From Bacillus pseudomycoides DSM 12442 (GTDB lineage: Bacteria > Bacillota > Bacilli > Bacillales > Bacillaceae_G), in contig NZ_CM000745.1 of assembly GCF_000161455.1 (NCBI RefSeq), forward strand, positions 646,944 through 710,943: DNA of 64,000 nucleotides, given 5' to 3'. Position 1 is the stretch's first letter, and each line of letters starts with the position of its first letter. Shown piece after piece: positions 51,911 through 60,884 of the stretch. The notes beneath the pieces were generated by a model, which was not told the origin of the DNA, did no database searches, and saw nothing but the letters and a program-made list of their open reading frames with translations. The translations under genes were made by a program, and so were the position numbers.

Positions 51911-52585
51911 TTAACCTCTCCAATCTTGGACGATATTTCCGTCACGAATTACAATTTGGCGTGCTGCCGCTTCCCCAATTTCACGATCATGGGTAATCAT
52001 AATGATTGTTGAGCCTTGTTTGTTTAATTCGTAAAAGAGGTCCATAATTTGTTTACTTGTCTTTGTATCAAGCGCACCAGTTGGTTCATCAGCTAAAATG
52101 AACTTTGGATTATTTACAATTGCACGAGCAACGGCAACACGCTGTTTTTGTCCACCAGATAATTCATTTGGCAAATGCGTGGCACGATCTGCTAGACCTA
52201 CTTTTGTTAGTGCAGCTAATGCACGTTCACGTCGTTCTTTTTTATCTACTCCAGCGTAGATAAGAGGTAATTCTACGTTTTGTAGTGCATTGAGACGTGG
52301 GAGAAGCATGAAGTTTTGGAATACAAATCCGATTTCTTTATTACGAATATGAGCTAACTCCGTTTCAGACATGTTTGAAATGTTCTGTCCAGCTAACGAA
52401 TAAGTTCCACTTGTCGGCTTATCTAAGCAGCCGATAATATTCATTAATGTTGATTTACCAGAACCAGACGGCCCCATGATAGAAGTGAATTCGCCTTGAT
52501 TAAGTGTTACATCAATACCATGTAAGATTTGAACTGTTTCTTCACCGTTTTGAAAGGCTTTCGTGATGCCTCTTAAGTCAATCAT
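51911..52585 (-). CDS. yknY: MacB/LolD-type ABC ATPase (YknY-like)
   Basis: 224 residues with Walker A GPSGSGKSTLMNIIGCLDKP, Q-loop, signature LSGGQKQRVAVARAI, Walker B FILADEPTGALD and the H-loop ITHD. Typical of the LolD/MacB export group. The ATG overlaps the stop of the adaptor gene by 4 bases, so the three genes form one operon (X-Y-Z order). It drives the MacB-type mechanotransmission cycle. Confidence 0.93.
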   Translation of the reverse strand: MIDLRGITKAFQNGEETVQILHGIDVTLNQGEFTSIMGPSGSGKSTLMNIIGCLDKPTSGTYSLAGQNISNMSETELAHIRNKEIGFVFQNFMLLPRLNALQNVELPLIYAGVDKKERRERALAALTKVGLADRATHLPNELSGGQKQRVAVARAIVNNPKFILADEPTGALDTKTSKQIMDLFYELNKQGSTIIMITHDREIGEAAARQIVIRDGNIVQDWRG

Positions 52586-53682
52586 TGGGCGTTAACCTCC
52601 ATACCATCTTTTAAGTCTTTTTCTGGTTTAGAGATGATTTGGTCACCTTTTTTTACGCCAGACACTTTTGCTTCGCTATCTGTTTCAAATTCAACAGTAA
52701 CAGCTTGTTCCTTTGCCTTACCATCTTTCACGATAAATACAACATTTTTATCGCCTTTTTTCACAATGCTGCTTTTTGGAACAACTGTACCAGTTGCTTC
52801 ACCAGACTTGCTTGTTACGTATACGTGGAAGCCCGTTTGTAATTCTTCATTATTATCTAATGTAACAATAAATTGATAGTTAGATACTGTCTTGTTTTCA
52901 TCCATGCTCTTTACTGGTGTTGTACCGATTTCTGTGACTTTACCAGTCCATTTTTTTCCTGGTACCGTTTTGGATGTAACAGTTACTTCTTGCCCAACTT
53001 TTACTTGGGCTAATTCATATTCTGATAGCTGACTTTTTACTTTGAGAGGACCGGCAGTGCGAAGGGTAATACCGCTCATACCTGTTTTTTCATTCGCATT
53101 TTTTGCAATTTCTTCAATTACGCCATCAGCTGGGCTTGTTACAGAAAGTGTAGTGAGTTTTTCTTTGTTTGTTTGAATCATTTGATCAGCTTTTTCAACT
53201 TCAAATTTTTTCATTTCAAGTTGTGATTCAAGTTGTGTGATTTCAGTTTCTGTTGCTTTTAGCATCTCCCCAGGTGAACCGGCATTTTTATCTTTTTGTA
53301 ATTTTTGTTTTGCTGCATTTAGTTGTTTGTTTAATAATTCTACTTCTTTATTAGCAAGTTTTTTTTGCATTTCGGCTTCTGTTACACCTAACTTCATGGA
53401 AGGATCATTATATTTAAAAAGTAGCTGTCCTTTTTTTACTTCATCGCCTTTTTTAACAGCTAGCTCATATGTCCCTTTTGATGGATCAAATGCGATTGTT
53501 TCAATACCATTTGGAATGACTTCGCCACCAAATTTTTGTGCATTTTCAATTTGCTTTTCTGATACTTTATAGCTGCTGTAAGCTTTCGCTACATCGCCAC
53601 CGCCAGCAAGAGCAAAATATGAACCTGCTGCAATTCCAATTGTTACTAAACCAGTAATGATTACTTTATTTTTCTTTTTCAT
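52582..53682 (-). CDS. yknX: Efflux adaptor (membrane-fusion protein, YknX-like)
   Basis: 366 residues: one N-terminal membrane anchor (VIITGLVTIGIAAGSYFALAGG), a lipoyl-like half (GDEVKKGQLLFKYND), a coiled-coil hairpin (about 105-175), the second lipoyl half (ADGVIEEI) and beta-barrel domains. It connects permease to the cell wall or substrate. ATG 53682 follows AAAAGGTG. First gene of the operon. Confidence 0.92.
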   Translation of the reverse strand: MKKKNKVIITGLVTIGIAAGSYFALAGGGDVAKAYSSYKVSEKQIENAQKFGGEVIPNGIETIAFDPSKGTYELAVKKGDEVKKGQLLFKYNDPSMKLGVTEAEMQKKLANKEVELLNKQLNAAKQKLQKDKNAGSPGEMLKATETEITQLESQLEMKKFEVEKADQMIQTNKEKLTTLSVTSPADGVIEEIAKNANEKTGMSGITLRTAGPLKVKSQLSEYELAQVKVGQEVTVTSKTVPGKKWTGKVTEIGTTPVKSMDENKTVSNYQFIVTLDNNEELQTGFHVYVTSKSGEATGTVVPKSSIVKKGDKNVVFIVKDGKAKEQAVTVEFETDSEAKVSGVKKGDQIISKPEKDLKDGMEVNAQ

Positions 53683-53906
53683 TTATTTATCACCTTTTCG
53701 CTCGTTTTTGTATCTGTTTTCAGTATAGAAGAGAGAGAAAATATGACAAATCGTTTTAGCTTACAATAACATTACAGTTTTGTAAGGTTGATATATTGAG
53801 AGGGGATTTGTACAAGAGTGGCGCTTTTGTTTAGGGGAAAAGCAGATTGTTTGACGCGTCTTTTCTTTCTTACAATAATATTGTATGAAGGAAAGGAGTG
53901 AGGAAT

Positions 53907-54641
53907 ATGGAGGCGTATTTTGGAGCATTTCCGTCAGAGTCATTTGTTCCGTATTCAAAACAACATGTTATTATACTTTTTCTTATCGGTGTAGGAGTTT
54001 ATTTTCTTTATCATTATCAAGACATACTTCGTGAGCAACAATGGAACGTAAGAGTTCGATATACAATTGCTTTTTTATTTATTGGAAGTGAAATCGGACT
54101 TGATGTGTGGCAAGTGAAGGCTGGAATTTTTCAGTTGAGTACATCATTACCATTTGAGTTATGTACCATTAGTTTAGTATTAGCAACAATAATGGTTATT
54201 ACAAAAAGTTATAAAGTATATGAAGTTGTCTTTTTTACAGGGATTATTGGGGCATCACAAGCCATTTTAACTCCAAACTTACAATATGCTTTTCCGCATT
54301 TTCGCTTCATAGAATATTTCATCGCACATGTATTACTCATTTTGGCACCGCTCTTTATGACATGGGTAGAAGGGTATAGGCCGACTTTTCAATCAATCAA
54401 GCGTACGATGATTTTTTTAAACATATTGATTCCAATTGTTTCGTTTGTGAATTATAAAACCGGTGGTAATTATATGTTTTTGGCGTATAAACCAGAAACA
54501 GCTTCATTACTTGATATGTTAGGTCCGCATCCATACTATATTATTTCATTAGAAATCGCTGCGTTTATAGGGTGCTTATTATTGTATATTCCATTTGTTA
54601 GAAATGAAAAACGCGTGCAAAAAGAATCACTAGGATCATAA
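53907..54641 (+). CDS. YwaF/TIGR02206-type membrane protein
   Basis: 244 residues with seven or so membrane segments; starts with AYFGAFPSESFVPYSKQHV and contains LPFELCTISLVLATIM and FNTGG-like NYKTGGNYMFLAYKPETASLLDMLGPHPYYI, the hallmark of the TIGR02206 family. Function unknown. ATG 53907 is preceded by AAAGGAGTGAGG. Its last codons (ESLGS) are inside the terminator stem. Confidence 0.9.
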   Translation: MEAYFGAFPSESFVPYSKQHVIILFLIGVGVYFLYHYQDILREQQWNVRVRYTIAFLFIGSEIGLDVWQVKAGIFQLSTSLPFELCTISLVLATIMVITKSYKVYEVVFFTGIIGASQAILTPNLQYAFPHFRFIEYFIAHVLLILAPLFMTWVEGYRPTFQSIKRTMIFLNILIPIVSFVNYKTGGNYMFLAYKPETASLLDMLGPHPYYIISLEIAAFIGCLLLYIPFVRNEKRVQKESLGS

Positions 54642-54659
54642 TCTAGTGATTCTTTTTTG
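54621..54659 (+). terminator. Terminator overlapping the ywaF-like 3' end
   Basis: AGAATCACTAG / CTAGTGATTCT stem followed by TTTTTT. The 5' arm encodes the last residues of the protein, so coding and termination signals overlap. Confidence 0.88.
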
Positions 54660-54746
54660 TAGAAAATATTTACAATTCTGAAAATTATTTATAAAATAAA
54701 GCAGAGTATCAATAGAATGGAAATTTGTATAGAGAGAAGGGGGAAA

Positions 54747-55607
54747 ATGACAAGAAAGATGATTTCAAATGGAATAGAGATTACAGTGCAATTTATTCTT
54801 TCTGTTATTGGTATTATTTGTTTAGGTGCTCTTCCAAAACTATTCGAAGGCTTACATATTAATTTTTCACAGTATGTACAGGCTTTAAAGATGTCAGTTA
54901 TGAAACTGATAGATGTTCCAAACTTAACGTATGGGATGAATCGACCGTTATTTCCACAACTATTTATTCATTATAAAGAAACGATGATTCTTTTTTTAGC
55001 TTCATTTTTTATTTCATTATGTATAGCTTTCTGCATTGTGTATATGATGATGAGAAGTCGTTCGCATATACAGCGGCGCATTAAAACATTTCTGCTTTTT
55101 CTTGAGTCCATCCCAGACATTCTTCTTATTATCGGATCGCAAATTCTTGTCGTATGGTTTTTTCAAAAGACAGGGTTTTTACCTGTCAAAATTGCTGCGT
55201 TAAGTGGAGAATCAATTCGGGGGTTACCAATTATTTGCTTGAGTGTTCCTACTACAATTATGTTTGTGAAGTTGTTACTACTTCGCTTTGAAACAGAATT
55301 AGAAAAAGATTATGTATTATTTGCACGGGCGAAAGGATTTGATCGTTTCTATATTTTAAATCGTCATGTATTGCGGAATGTGTTGCTTAGTACATTGTTT
55401 TTTGCGAAAACAAATATTTGGTTTATGTTATCAAATTTGTATATTATAGAATGGCTTTTTAACACACATGGTATTTTTGTATTCATTAAAAATTATCAAC
55501 CGATTGAAGTTTTTACAATGAGCATCTTACTTATTTATATCCCGATCTTTGTTCTATTTAAGTCATTTCATTATTTCGTTCCAGATGCGATGAAAGAGAG
55601 GGCGTAA
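54747..55607 (+). CDS. Peptide-type ABC permease (OppB/DppB-like)
   Basis: 286 residues with about six membrane segments and the binding-protein-dependent permease loop (DYVLFARAKGFDRFYILNRHVLRN, near residue 195). ATG 54747 follows AGAAGGGGG. It overlaps a partner permease gene start by a few bases. No ATPase or substrate-binding protein is next to it, so the substrate cannot be inferred; peptides, nickel or other oligosolutes are possible for the family. Confidence 0.88.
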   Translation: MTRKMISNGIEITVQFILSVIGIICLGALPKLFEGLHINFSQYVQALKMSVMKLIDVPNLTYGMNRPLFPQLFIHYKETMILFLASFFISLCIAFCIVYMMMRSRSHIQRRIKTFLLFLESIPDILLIIGSQILVVWFFQKTGFLPVKIAALSGESIRGLPIICLSVPTTIMFVKLLLLRFETELEKDYVLFARAKGFDRFYILNRHVLRNVLLSTLFFAKTNIWFMLSNLYIIEWLFNTHGIFVFIKNYQPIEVFTMSILLIYIPIFVLFKSFHYFVPDAMKERA

Positions 55608-55610
55608 GAG

Positions 55611-56615
55611 ATGTGGAAATATATAAAGCGCGATAAAAAGTTTTGGTTTAGTATTTTATTTCTTGTCGTGTTAGTTGGACTTAGCATTGGGAATACATTG
55701 TGGAATGGAGGGCATATTCGCCAAGTTTCGCTGCAATATGACGCGCAAGGAAATGTAGAAGCTCCACCATTTTCGCCTTCATCAAAATTTTTATTAGGAA
55801 CAGATCGAAAAGGTTATGATCTTTTACATTTAGTCATTGAAGGGGCGAAGTGGACTATTGGTATATCCGCTTTTATTGCGATGATGCGGGTGGTTTTAGG
55901 TATCTTTTTTGGTGTTATATTAGGAACCTATGTAAAAAGAGGGTTTTCAAAAATTGAAGCGTTTTTTGATAGCTTTACAGTTATTCCAACTGTTATGATT
56001 GCATATTTCTTTCTTCAGTTTGCAACTAGTTTTGTGAATGGAGCAGAGACGACTAGTTTCTTTGAGAGGGCATCATTTCAAGTCATATTGTTTATTGTGC
56101 TTGCACTTCCTACAATTTCTCTCTATATTGCGAATGAAGTGCGGAAATTACAAAAGGAAGAGTTTATAGACGCTGCTCGTATACTAGGAGGAAGTAAGCG
56201 GCATATTGTTGTGAAACATGTGTTTCCGCACTTATATATGACGTTTGTACTTGTATTGATGCAGCAGTTTATTCAAACGTTGATTCTTTTTCTTCATTTA
56301 GGATTACTTGAAGTGTTTTTTGGAGGGACGGTCCAGTTTGGAGGAATGGTCAAAGAGTTAGATTCTTACACACATGAATGGTCTGGTTTAATAGGTGTAT
56401 ACTTTCGCTCTCTATCAGTGCATCCATGGATCCCGCTCGTACCAATTACTTTCTTTGGGCTTACTATTTTTTCAGGGAATATGATTGCACGAAGTATAGA
56501 GGATGCGATAGCAAAAGTAAGGTTAGGAGAAATGAACAAAGACGAGGAAGTAGAAGAAGTAAAGTCTATTTCACTTCCTAAAGAAGAGTTATTTACATTT
56601 AAACATACGATGTAA
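55611..56615 (+). CDS. Peptide-type ABC permease (OppC/DppC-like)
   Basis: 334 residues. An N-terminal membrane helix and extracellular loop with FSPSSKFLLGTDRKGYDLL (the OppC-type LGTDxxGRD element), five more helices, and the EAA loop EFIDAARILGGSKRHIVVKHVFPH. A long acidic C-terminal tail (MNKDEEVEEVKSI) is unusual. ATG 55611 is 3 bp after the partner stop. The pair needs an ATPase encoded elsewhere. Confidence 0.88.
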   Translation: MWKYIKRDKKFWFSILFLVVLVGLSIGNTLWNGGHIRQVSLQYDAQGNVEAPPFSPSSKFLLGTDRKGYDLLHLVIEGAKWTIGISAFIAMMRVVLGIFFGVILGTYVKRGFSKIEAFFDSFTVIPTVMIAYFFLQFATSFVNGAETTSFFERASFQVILFIVLALPTISLYIANEVRKLQKEEFIDAARILGGSKRHIVVKHVFPHLYMTFVLVLMQQFIQTLILFLHLGLLEVFFGGTVQFGGMVKELDSYTHEWSGLIGVYFRSLSVHPWIPLVPITFFGLTIFSGNMIARSIEDAIAKVRLGEMNKDEEVEEVKSISLPKEELFTFKHTM

Positions 56616-56690
56616 AGAGCCTAGGAAACTGTTATTACATATTAACCGTTCGTTCTTGTACAAATACTGTATTAAGTGATAGAAAATGAA

Positions 56691-56727
56691 AAAGAAGCAA
56701 GCATTGATGAATGCTTGCTTCTTTCTT
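56691..56727. terminator. Bidirectional terminator
   Basis: AAGAAGCAAGCATT / AATGCTTGCTTCTT stem between the convergent permease and brnQ genes. Confidence 0.88.
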
Positions 56728-58046
56728 TATTTAGTAGAAACTTCACCTTCAGTTTGTGTCTGCGGGATAAAGTATCCGACAATACCTCCAATAATTGCTG
56801 GGACAATCCAACCAATTCCTAATTTGTAAAAAGGAATTGTGCTTACAATAGATGTAATAGCAGCTGGCATCATTCCCACATTATCAAGCGCGTGAATGCA
56901 GCTAATGATGAATGCAGCGATCATTGCACCGATGTATACAGATGGTTTACGCTTCGTATATTTATCAATAAATGATACAAAAATTAAAATAATTGTAATT
57001 GGATAAAGAATAATTAACACAGGTAATGTAATTTTGATTAATAAGCTTAGTCCTAGATTTGAAATGATAAAGCTGAAAATACAAACATATAATACAAGTT
57101 TTTTATACGAGACATTAGTTAATATATTTGTAAAATAGTTGGCAAATGCACTAACTACACCAATAGCTGTCGTTAAGCAAGCAAATATAATTGCGATGCT
57201 TAGCAAAACATTACCGCTTGTCCCAAATAATTGGTACATAACAGTTGCTAATAGCTGACCGCCGTTTTCAAATTGACCAAGGTTTCCGTTCGATGCTCCG
57301 ATATAGCCAAGCAAGAAATAAACAATCGTTAAAAAGAAAGCAGCGATACTTCCGCAAATAATTGTGTATTTTGCGATAGAAGCTTTTTCCGTTACACCGT
57401 TTTGACGAATCGCATTTACGACAATTGTTGACAAAACGAGAGCGCCAATCGCATCTAATGTTAAAAATCCTTCTAAAAAACCTTTGAAAAATGGAATCTC
57501 TTTATAATCGCCGACAGGATTTTCAAATGAACCTGTTGGTGAAAAGATTGCCTTCGTTGCCATAACTGCAATAACTCCAAGTAAAATTGGTGTTAATATT
57601 TTTCCAATATGATCAACTAATTTAGATGGGTTTAATGATAAGAAGTAAACAACCGTAAAGAAAATAAAGCTAAATAGTAACATGGAGTACCATTGATCAT
57701 TAAAAAGTGGTGCGATTCCAATTTCATAAGAAACAGATCCAGTTCGTGGAATAACAAATAGTGGGCCGATGGAAAGATAGATAATGATAGCTAGTACTGC
57801 TGCAAACTTTGGATGAACACGGCTCGCTAAACTTTTAAAACTACCACCTGCAAGAGCAACGGCGACGATTGCTAATAATGATAAACCTACATCTGTAATA
57901 ATAAATCCTGAAATAGAAACCCACATGTTTTCTCCTGAAGAAAGCCCAAGAAGTGGTGGGAAAATCATATTACCAGCGCCGAAAAAAACTGCAAATAGCA
58001 ATAAGCTAATGGAGAGAATTTGCGATGGCTTTAAAGTTGTACGCAT
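56727..58046 (-). CDS. brnQ: Branched-chain amino acid transporter BrnQ
   Basis: 439 residues with 12 membrane segments. LLLFAVFFGAGNMIFPPLLG at the N-terminus and ASRVHPKFAAVLAIIIYLSIGPLFVIPRT are diagnostic of the LIVCS (BrnQ) Na+- or H+-coupled Ile/Leu/Val carriers. ATG 58046 follows TAGGAGG. No T-box leader is visible in the upstream 230 bp, so control is likely CodY-type or constitutive (inference). Confidence 0.94.
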   Translation of the reverse strand: MRTTLKPSQILSISLLLFAVFFGAGNMIFPPLLGLSSGENMWVSISGFIITDVGLSLLAIVAVALAGGSFKSLASRVHPKFAAVLAIIIYLSIGPLFVIPRTGSVSYEIGIAPLFNDQWYSMLLFSFIFFTVVYFLSLNPSKLVDHIGKILTPILLGVIAVMATKAIFSPTGSFENPVGDYKEIPFFKGFLEGFLTLDAIGALVLSTIVVNAIRQNGVTEKASIAKYTIICGSIAAFFLTIVYFLLGYIGASNGNLGQFENGGQLLATVMYQLFGTSGNVLLSIAIIFACLTTAIGVVSAFANYFTNILTNVSYKKLVLYVCIFSFIISNLGLSLLIKITLPVLIILYPITIILIFVSFIDKYTKRKPSVYIGAMIAAFIISCIHALDNVGMMPAAITSIVSTIPFYKLGIGWIVPAIIGGIVGYFIPQTQTEGEVSTK

Positions 58047-58243
58047 GTATAGAAAATCCTCCTAAATATCTTTTTGTCGAAAATTCAAATAATTTGTCGA
58101 GTAACTGTTATAATTTTAATCGTCTGATGACTAGAAAGCAACAGGAAACTTTAAAAAATTTTAAAAATAATGCGTTAAGTTGAATAATTATGCCTTTTTG
58201 GAAAAACATTGGTATGGAAGTTAGGGAAAGATAGATGGACAAT
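58047..58243. other. Intergenic region upstream of brnQ
   Basis: About 200 bp between brnQ (leftward) and the cotJC terminator. AT-rich; I see no riboswitch, T-box or ORF with a ribosome site. Confidence 0.5.
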
Positions 58244-58275
58244 AAAAAATACACATATCAATAGGATATGTGTAG
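58244..58275 (-). terminator. Terminator of cotJABC
   Basis: ACACATAT / ATATGTGT stem with AAAAAA on the plus strand, giving a U-tail on the minus strand. Confidence 0.8.
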
Positions 58276-58284
58276 CTGGAAAAA

Positions 58285-58854
58285 TTAAAAATAAATTTTT
58301 CGATCGCGTTCTTCTTTTAAAATTTCAACAGCTTCGCGGAAACGCTGGGAATGAACGATTTCGCGCTCACGTAAAAAGCGGAGGCTATCATTTATATCAG
58401 GATCATCTGATAAATCAATGAGCCACTGATAAGTTGCTCTTGCTTTTTCTTCTGCAGCAATGTCTTCATATAAGTCTGCAATTGGATCACCTTTTGCTTG
58501 TATGTATGTGGCTGTAAACGGAACGCCGCCTGCATTGTGATAAAATAGTGCACTATCATGATTAGCGTACTGAGCATCTAGTCCAGCTGCTTTCATCTGC
58601 TCAGGGGTCGCGTCTTTTGTTAATTTATAAATCATTGTTGCAATCATTTCAAGATGAGCAAATTCTTCCGTACCGATATCTGTTAATAAACCTATTACTT
58701 GATCAGGAATCGTGTAGCGCTGGTTTAAATAACGGAGAGCAGCTGCCAATTCTCCATCTGCACCACCGTACTGCTCAACTAATAATTTTGCAAGTGCTGG
58801 ATTACAAGTACTTACTTTTACAGGGTATTGCAATTTTTTTTCATATATCCACAT
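58285..58854 (-). CDS. cotJC: CotJC, manganese-catalase-like spore coat protein
   Basis: 189 residues of the dimanganese catalase family, with the helical core and metal-ligand helices (IGTEEFAHLEMIATMIYKL; EEKARATYQWLI; REIVHSQRF). It is an inner spore coat component, made in the mother cell under sigma-E in B. subtilis. ATG 58854 after AAAGGAGAG. Last gene of cotJABC; the preceding gene ends 12 bp upstream. Confidence 0.94.
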   Translation of the reverse strand: MWIYEKKLQYPVKVSTCNPALAKLLVEQYGGADGELAAALRYLNQRYTIPDQVIGLLTDIGTEEFAHLEMIATMIYKLTKDATPEQMKAAGLDAQYANHDSALFYHNAGGVPFTATYIQAKGDPIADLYEDIAAEEKARATYQWLIDLSDDPDINDSLRFLREREIVHSQRFREAVEILKEERDRKIYF

Positions 58855-58866
58855 ATTTTCTCTCCT

Positions 58867-59142
58867 TTATATTTGCCATGGCCAAGGACCTTTACTCCAT
58901 TCCCACGGAGCATTAGAGTAGCTATTACCAAACTGTTGGAGTGGGCCATACTTTTCTTCAATTTTTTGCTTTTGCAATCTTCTTTTATAGGAAAAATCAT
59001 TAAATTGATTTATCGCTGTAACATCATCTGGATGAGTATCTAGATAAAGCGTAAGTTCAACTAATACAAAATCGAGTTCTTGCAACTCTTTTATCCATTC
59101 ATAATATTCATCTGGCAGTGTTGGAGTCACGATTCTTGTCAC
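58867..59142 (-). CDS. cotJB: CotJB spore coat protein
   Basis: 91 residues; EYYEWIKELQELDFVLVELTLYLDTHPDDVTAINQFN is the CotJB pattern. The ATG overlaps the cotJA stop by 4 bases, so translation is coupled. The protein ends in an aromatic, Trp-rich tail (NAPWEWSKGPWPW). Assembles in the spore coat with CotJA and CotJC. Confidence 0.94.
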   Translation of the reverse strand: MTRIVTPTLPDEYYEWIKELQELDFVLVELTLYLDTHPDDVTAINQFNDFSYKRRLQKQKIEEKYGPLQQFGNSYSNAPWEWSKGPWPWQI

Positions 59143-59354
59143 CTTCCTTTCTTATGGGGGCTTTCATAATAATCATAAAGAGCAGGCCATAAAGTGCCTT
59201 TTTGCAAGGCGTCTCTTGGAGGGAATTGTGGTAAATTAGTTGGTTGGAATCCCATATATAAATGAGGAGGGGTTGAATAAAATCTCTTTCCAATCGGTGG
59301 ACAAGGATCTTTTGGACTATGGTAAGGTGTGTAAGATTTCATAAATTTGTCCAT
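59139..59354 (-). CDS. cotJA: CotJA spore coat protein
   Basis: 71 residues. Rich in Pro and Tyr (SYTPYHSPKDPCPPIGKRFYSTPPHLYMGFQP), as CotJA is. ATG 59354 follows AAGGAGG; the longer frame from 59390 lacks a site. First gene of the cotJ operon; needed for incorporation of CotJC into the coat. Confidence 0.93.
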   Translation of the reverse strand: MDKFMKSYTPYHSPKDPCPPIGKRFYSTPPHLYMGFQPTNLPQFPPRDALQKGTLWPALYDYYESPHKKGR

Positions 59355-59465
59355 AATGCAAACCTCCTTTATAAGTGAAACATTCATCACTATGTATTGT
59401 ATTCAGACATAATTGTTATTTATGACTCATATAGAAAAACTAGTAGGGTCAAGGAGGAAATGTAC

Positions 59466-59837
59466 GTGGAGACTATTACAAATTGTATTGTATTAGAAGT
59501 AAGAAATTTAAAGGAAACATTATATTTTTATGAAGGTATCCTGGGATTTCAGCCGAGTAGACACCGGCCACAATTACATGTGCCTGGCGTTTGGTATGAT
59601 ATTGGTGCAACGAGAATTTGCTTCGTTTTAAATAGGGAAAAAGGCGGGGATTTCGGTGAGGAAGTGCCTTCTTATATAAATTTTAGTTTGCCATTTTGTG
59701 ATATGGAAAAAGTACGAAAAAAATTAGAGTTCTATTGTGTGTCATTTCAAGAATTAGAGAGCTGTAAAACGGAGAAAAGAGGTATTATTGTGCATGATCC
59801 TGACCAGTATAGAATTCTAATTGCGCCGAAAGAGTAG
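59466..59837 (+). CDS. VOC (glyoxalase/bleomycin-resistance fold) protein
   Basis: About 123 residues. The VOC pattern is ITNCIVLEVRNLKETLYFYEGILGFQ, ending with VHDPDQYRILIAPKE. GTG 59466 is 8 bases after AAGGAGG; ATG 59460 is too close to it. Metal-ligand positions are incomplete, so an enzyme role is uncertain. A DUF2935 gene follows 20 bp later in the same direction. Confidence 0.82.
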   Translation: METITNCIVLEVRNLKETLYFYEGILGFQPSRHRPQLHVPGVWYDIGATRICFVLNREKGGDFGEEVPSYINFSLPFCDMEKVRKKLEFYCVSFQELESCKTEKRGIIVHDPDQYRILIAPKE

Positions 59838-59857
59838 ATAAGGGGGGAGTTAACCGG

Positions 59858-60637
59858 ATGAATAGTACGTATGAAGAAATCGCGTTGTTTGAACATAAAT
59901 TCTGGTTGAAGGTTCTTGGCGATCATGCGCAGTTTCTTTTAGATGCTTTAGCTCAAAATGAAAGTGAAGATATTCAAAAAGCGATGTATTTTGTCCAAAC
60001 ATTTGATAGATTCCTCAGTAATATTCATACGGTAAATTTGATTGCATTTGCGAAAGATGCACATAAAGTAGCAGAGGAAATTAGAAAATTTAAGTTAAAT
60101 ATTATACAAAAGCAACTGGAAGGAAAAATTGTCATTCATTTTACACCAACTTTTATTAACCATATGGTGAACGAAGTGGAAGAGTACATAGCGGTATTAG
60201 AATATTTAATAAAAGGAGAAGTGCCACCTGTTTTTCATGAATTGCATTATCATCTTGCTTGGCTAACGGATGCAGCGGGTCATGCAGGTGCCATTTCAGG
60301 TGGATTAGATCTGGTCGAGAAACGACTGAAAGAGAAGAGTGAAGAATATGAAAAGCATTTTGAACAGTTTTATTTAAAAGCTGTGGAAATGACAGGTTAC
60401 TTACGGGCAGAACTGCATTCTTTTCCAGCTCTAAAAAAATTTACAAAAGATGTTTCATTAGAATTAACACTATTCTCCCGTTTTCTTCACGAATTAGAAG
60501 AATTAGAGTTATCTAATCAAGTATTAAGCTTAATATCTGGAAGAATGGCAGACCATATGGCAAGGGAAGAATGCTATTATTTATTGAAACTAGCACAAGC
60601 TTCTGGATTAGAGATGCCAAAGTGTAATCCGCTTTAA
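59858..60637 (+). CDS. DUF2935 protein
   Basis: 259 residues, all-helical, in two similar halves: each begins with an E-x-x-F-W-type helix and carries a conserved His/Glu pattern (ALFEHKFWLKVLGDHAQFLLDAL and LHYHLAWLTDAAGHAGAI). This is the duplicated four-helix DUF2935 fold that resembles ferritin-like metal-binding bundles. ATG 59858 after AAGGGGGGAG. Function not established; in many Bacillus genomes it is sporulation-linked. Confidence 0.88.
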   Translation: MNSTYEEIALFEHKFWLKVLGDHAQFLLDALAQNESEDIQKAMYFVQTFDRFLSNIHTVNLIAFAKDAHKVAEEIRKFKLNIIQKQLEGKIVIHFTPTFINHMVNEVEEYIAVLEYLIKGEVPPVFHELHYHLAWLTDAAGHAGAISGGLDLVEKRLKEKSEEYEKHFEQFYLKAVEMTGYLRAELHSFPALKKFTKDVSLELTLFSRFLHELEELELSNQVLSLISGRMADHMAREECYYLLKLAQASGLEMPKCNPL

Positions 60638-60644
60638 TTTATAC

Positions 60645-60800
60645 CATATAAAGTGAAACTTTAATTGGTGTGGGGCTTTGCCTCACATCAATTATTAGTT
60701 GAACCAATCGGGCTTTTACGGGCAGTTGATTCCCCATCTAATTTCTTTGCTTTCGCTGAATTTTGAGGAGGGGTCTTACTGCCCGTTAATGCGGGATAAA
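60645..60800 (+). repeat. Second dispersed repeat, full copy B
   Basis: Matches copy A (9548-9700) along its length: ATAAAGTGAAACTTTAAT, the CAATTATTAGTTGAACCAATCGGGC region, and CTTACTGCCCGTTAATGCGGG. Outer GGGCAGT/ACTGCCC arms pair. Here it begins 8 bp after the stop of the DUF2935 gene. Confidence 0.82.
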
Positions 60801-60884
60801 AATTCGCAATGATGTGGATTCTTATATGGTATTTTTGTTTTTTTAGGAGATGCTAGAAAGGAATTATAGAAAGGGGGAATAGAA

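Noticed and set aside
58047..58284. T-box or riboswitch upstream of brnQ
   Set aside because: I looked for the T-box motif (AGGGTGG...) and specifier structure on the minus strand and did not find it.
58209..58421. 70-residue plus ORF overlapping the cotJC terminator and gene end
   Set aside because: Lies across a terminator and antisense to cotJC, without a good ribosome site.
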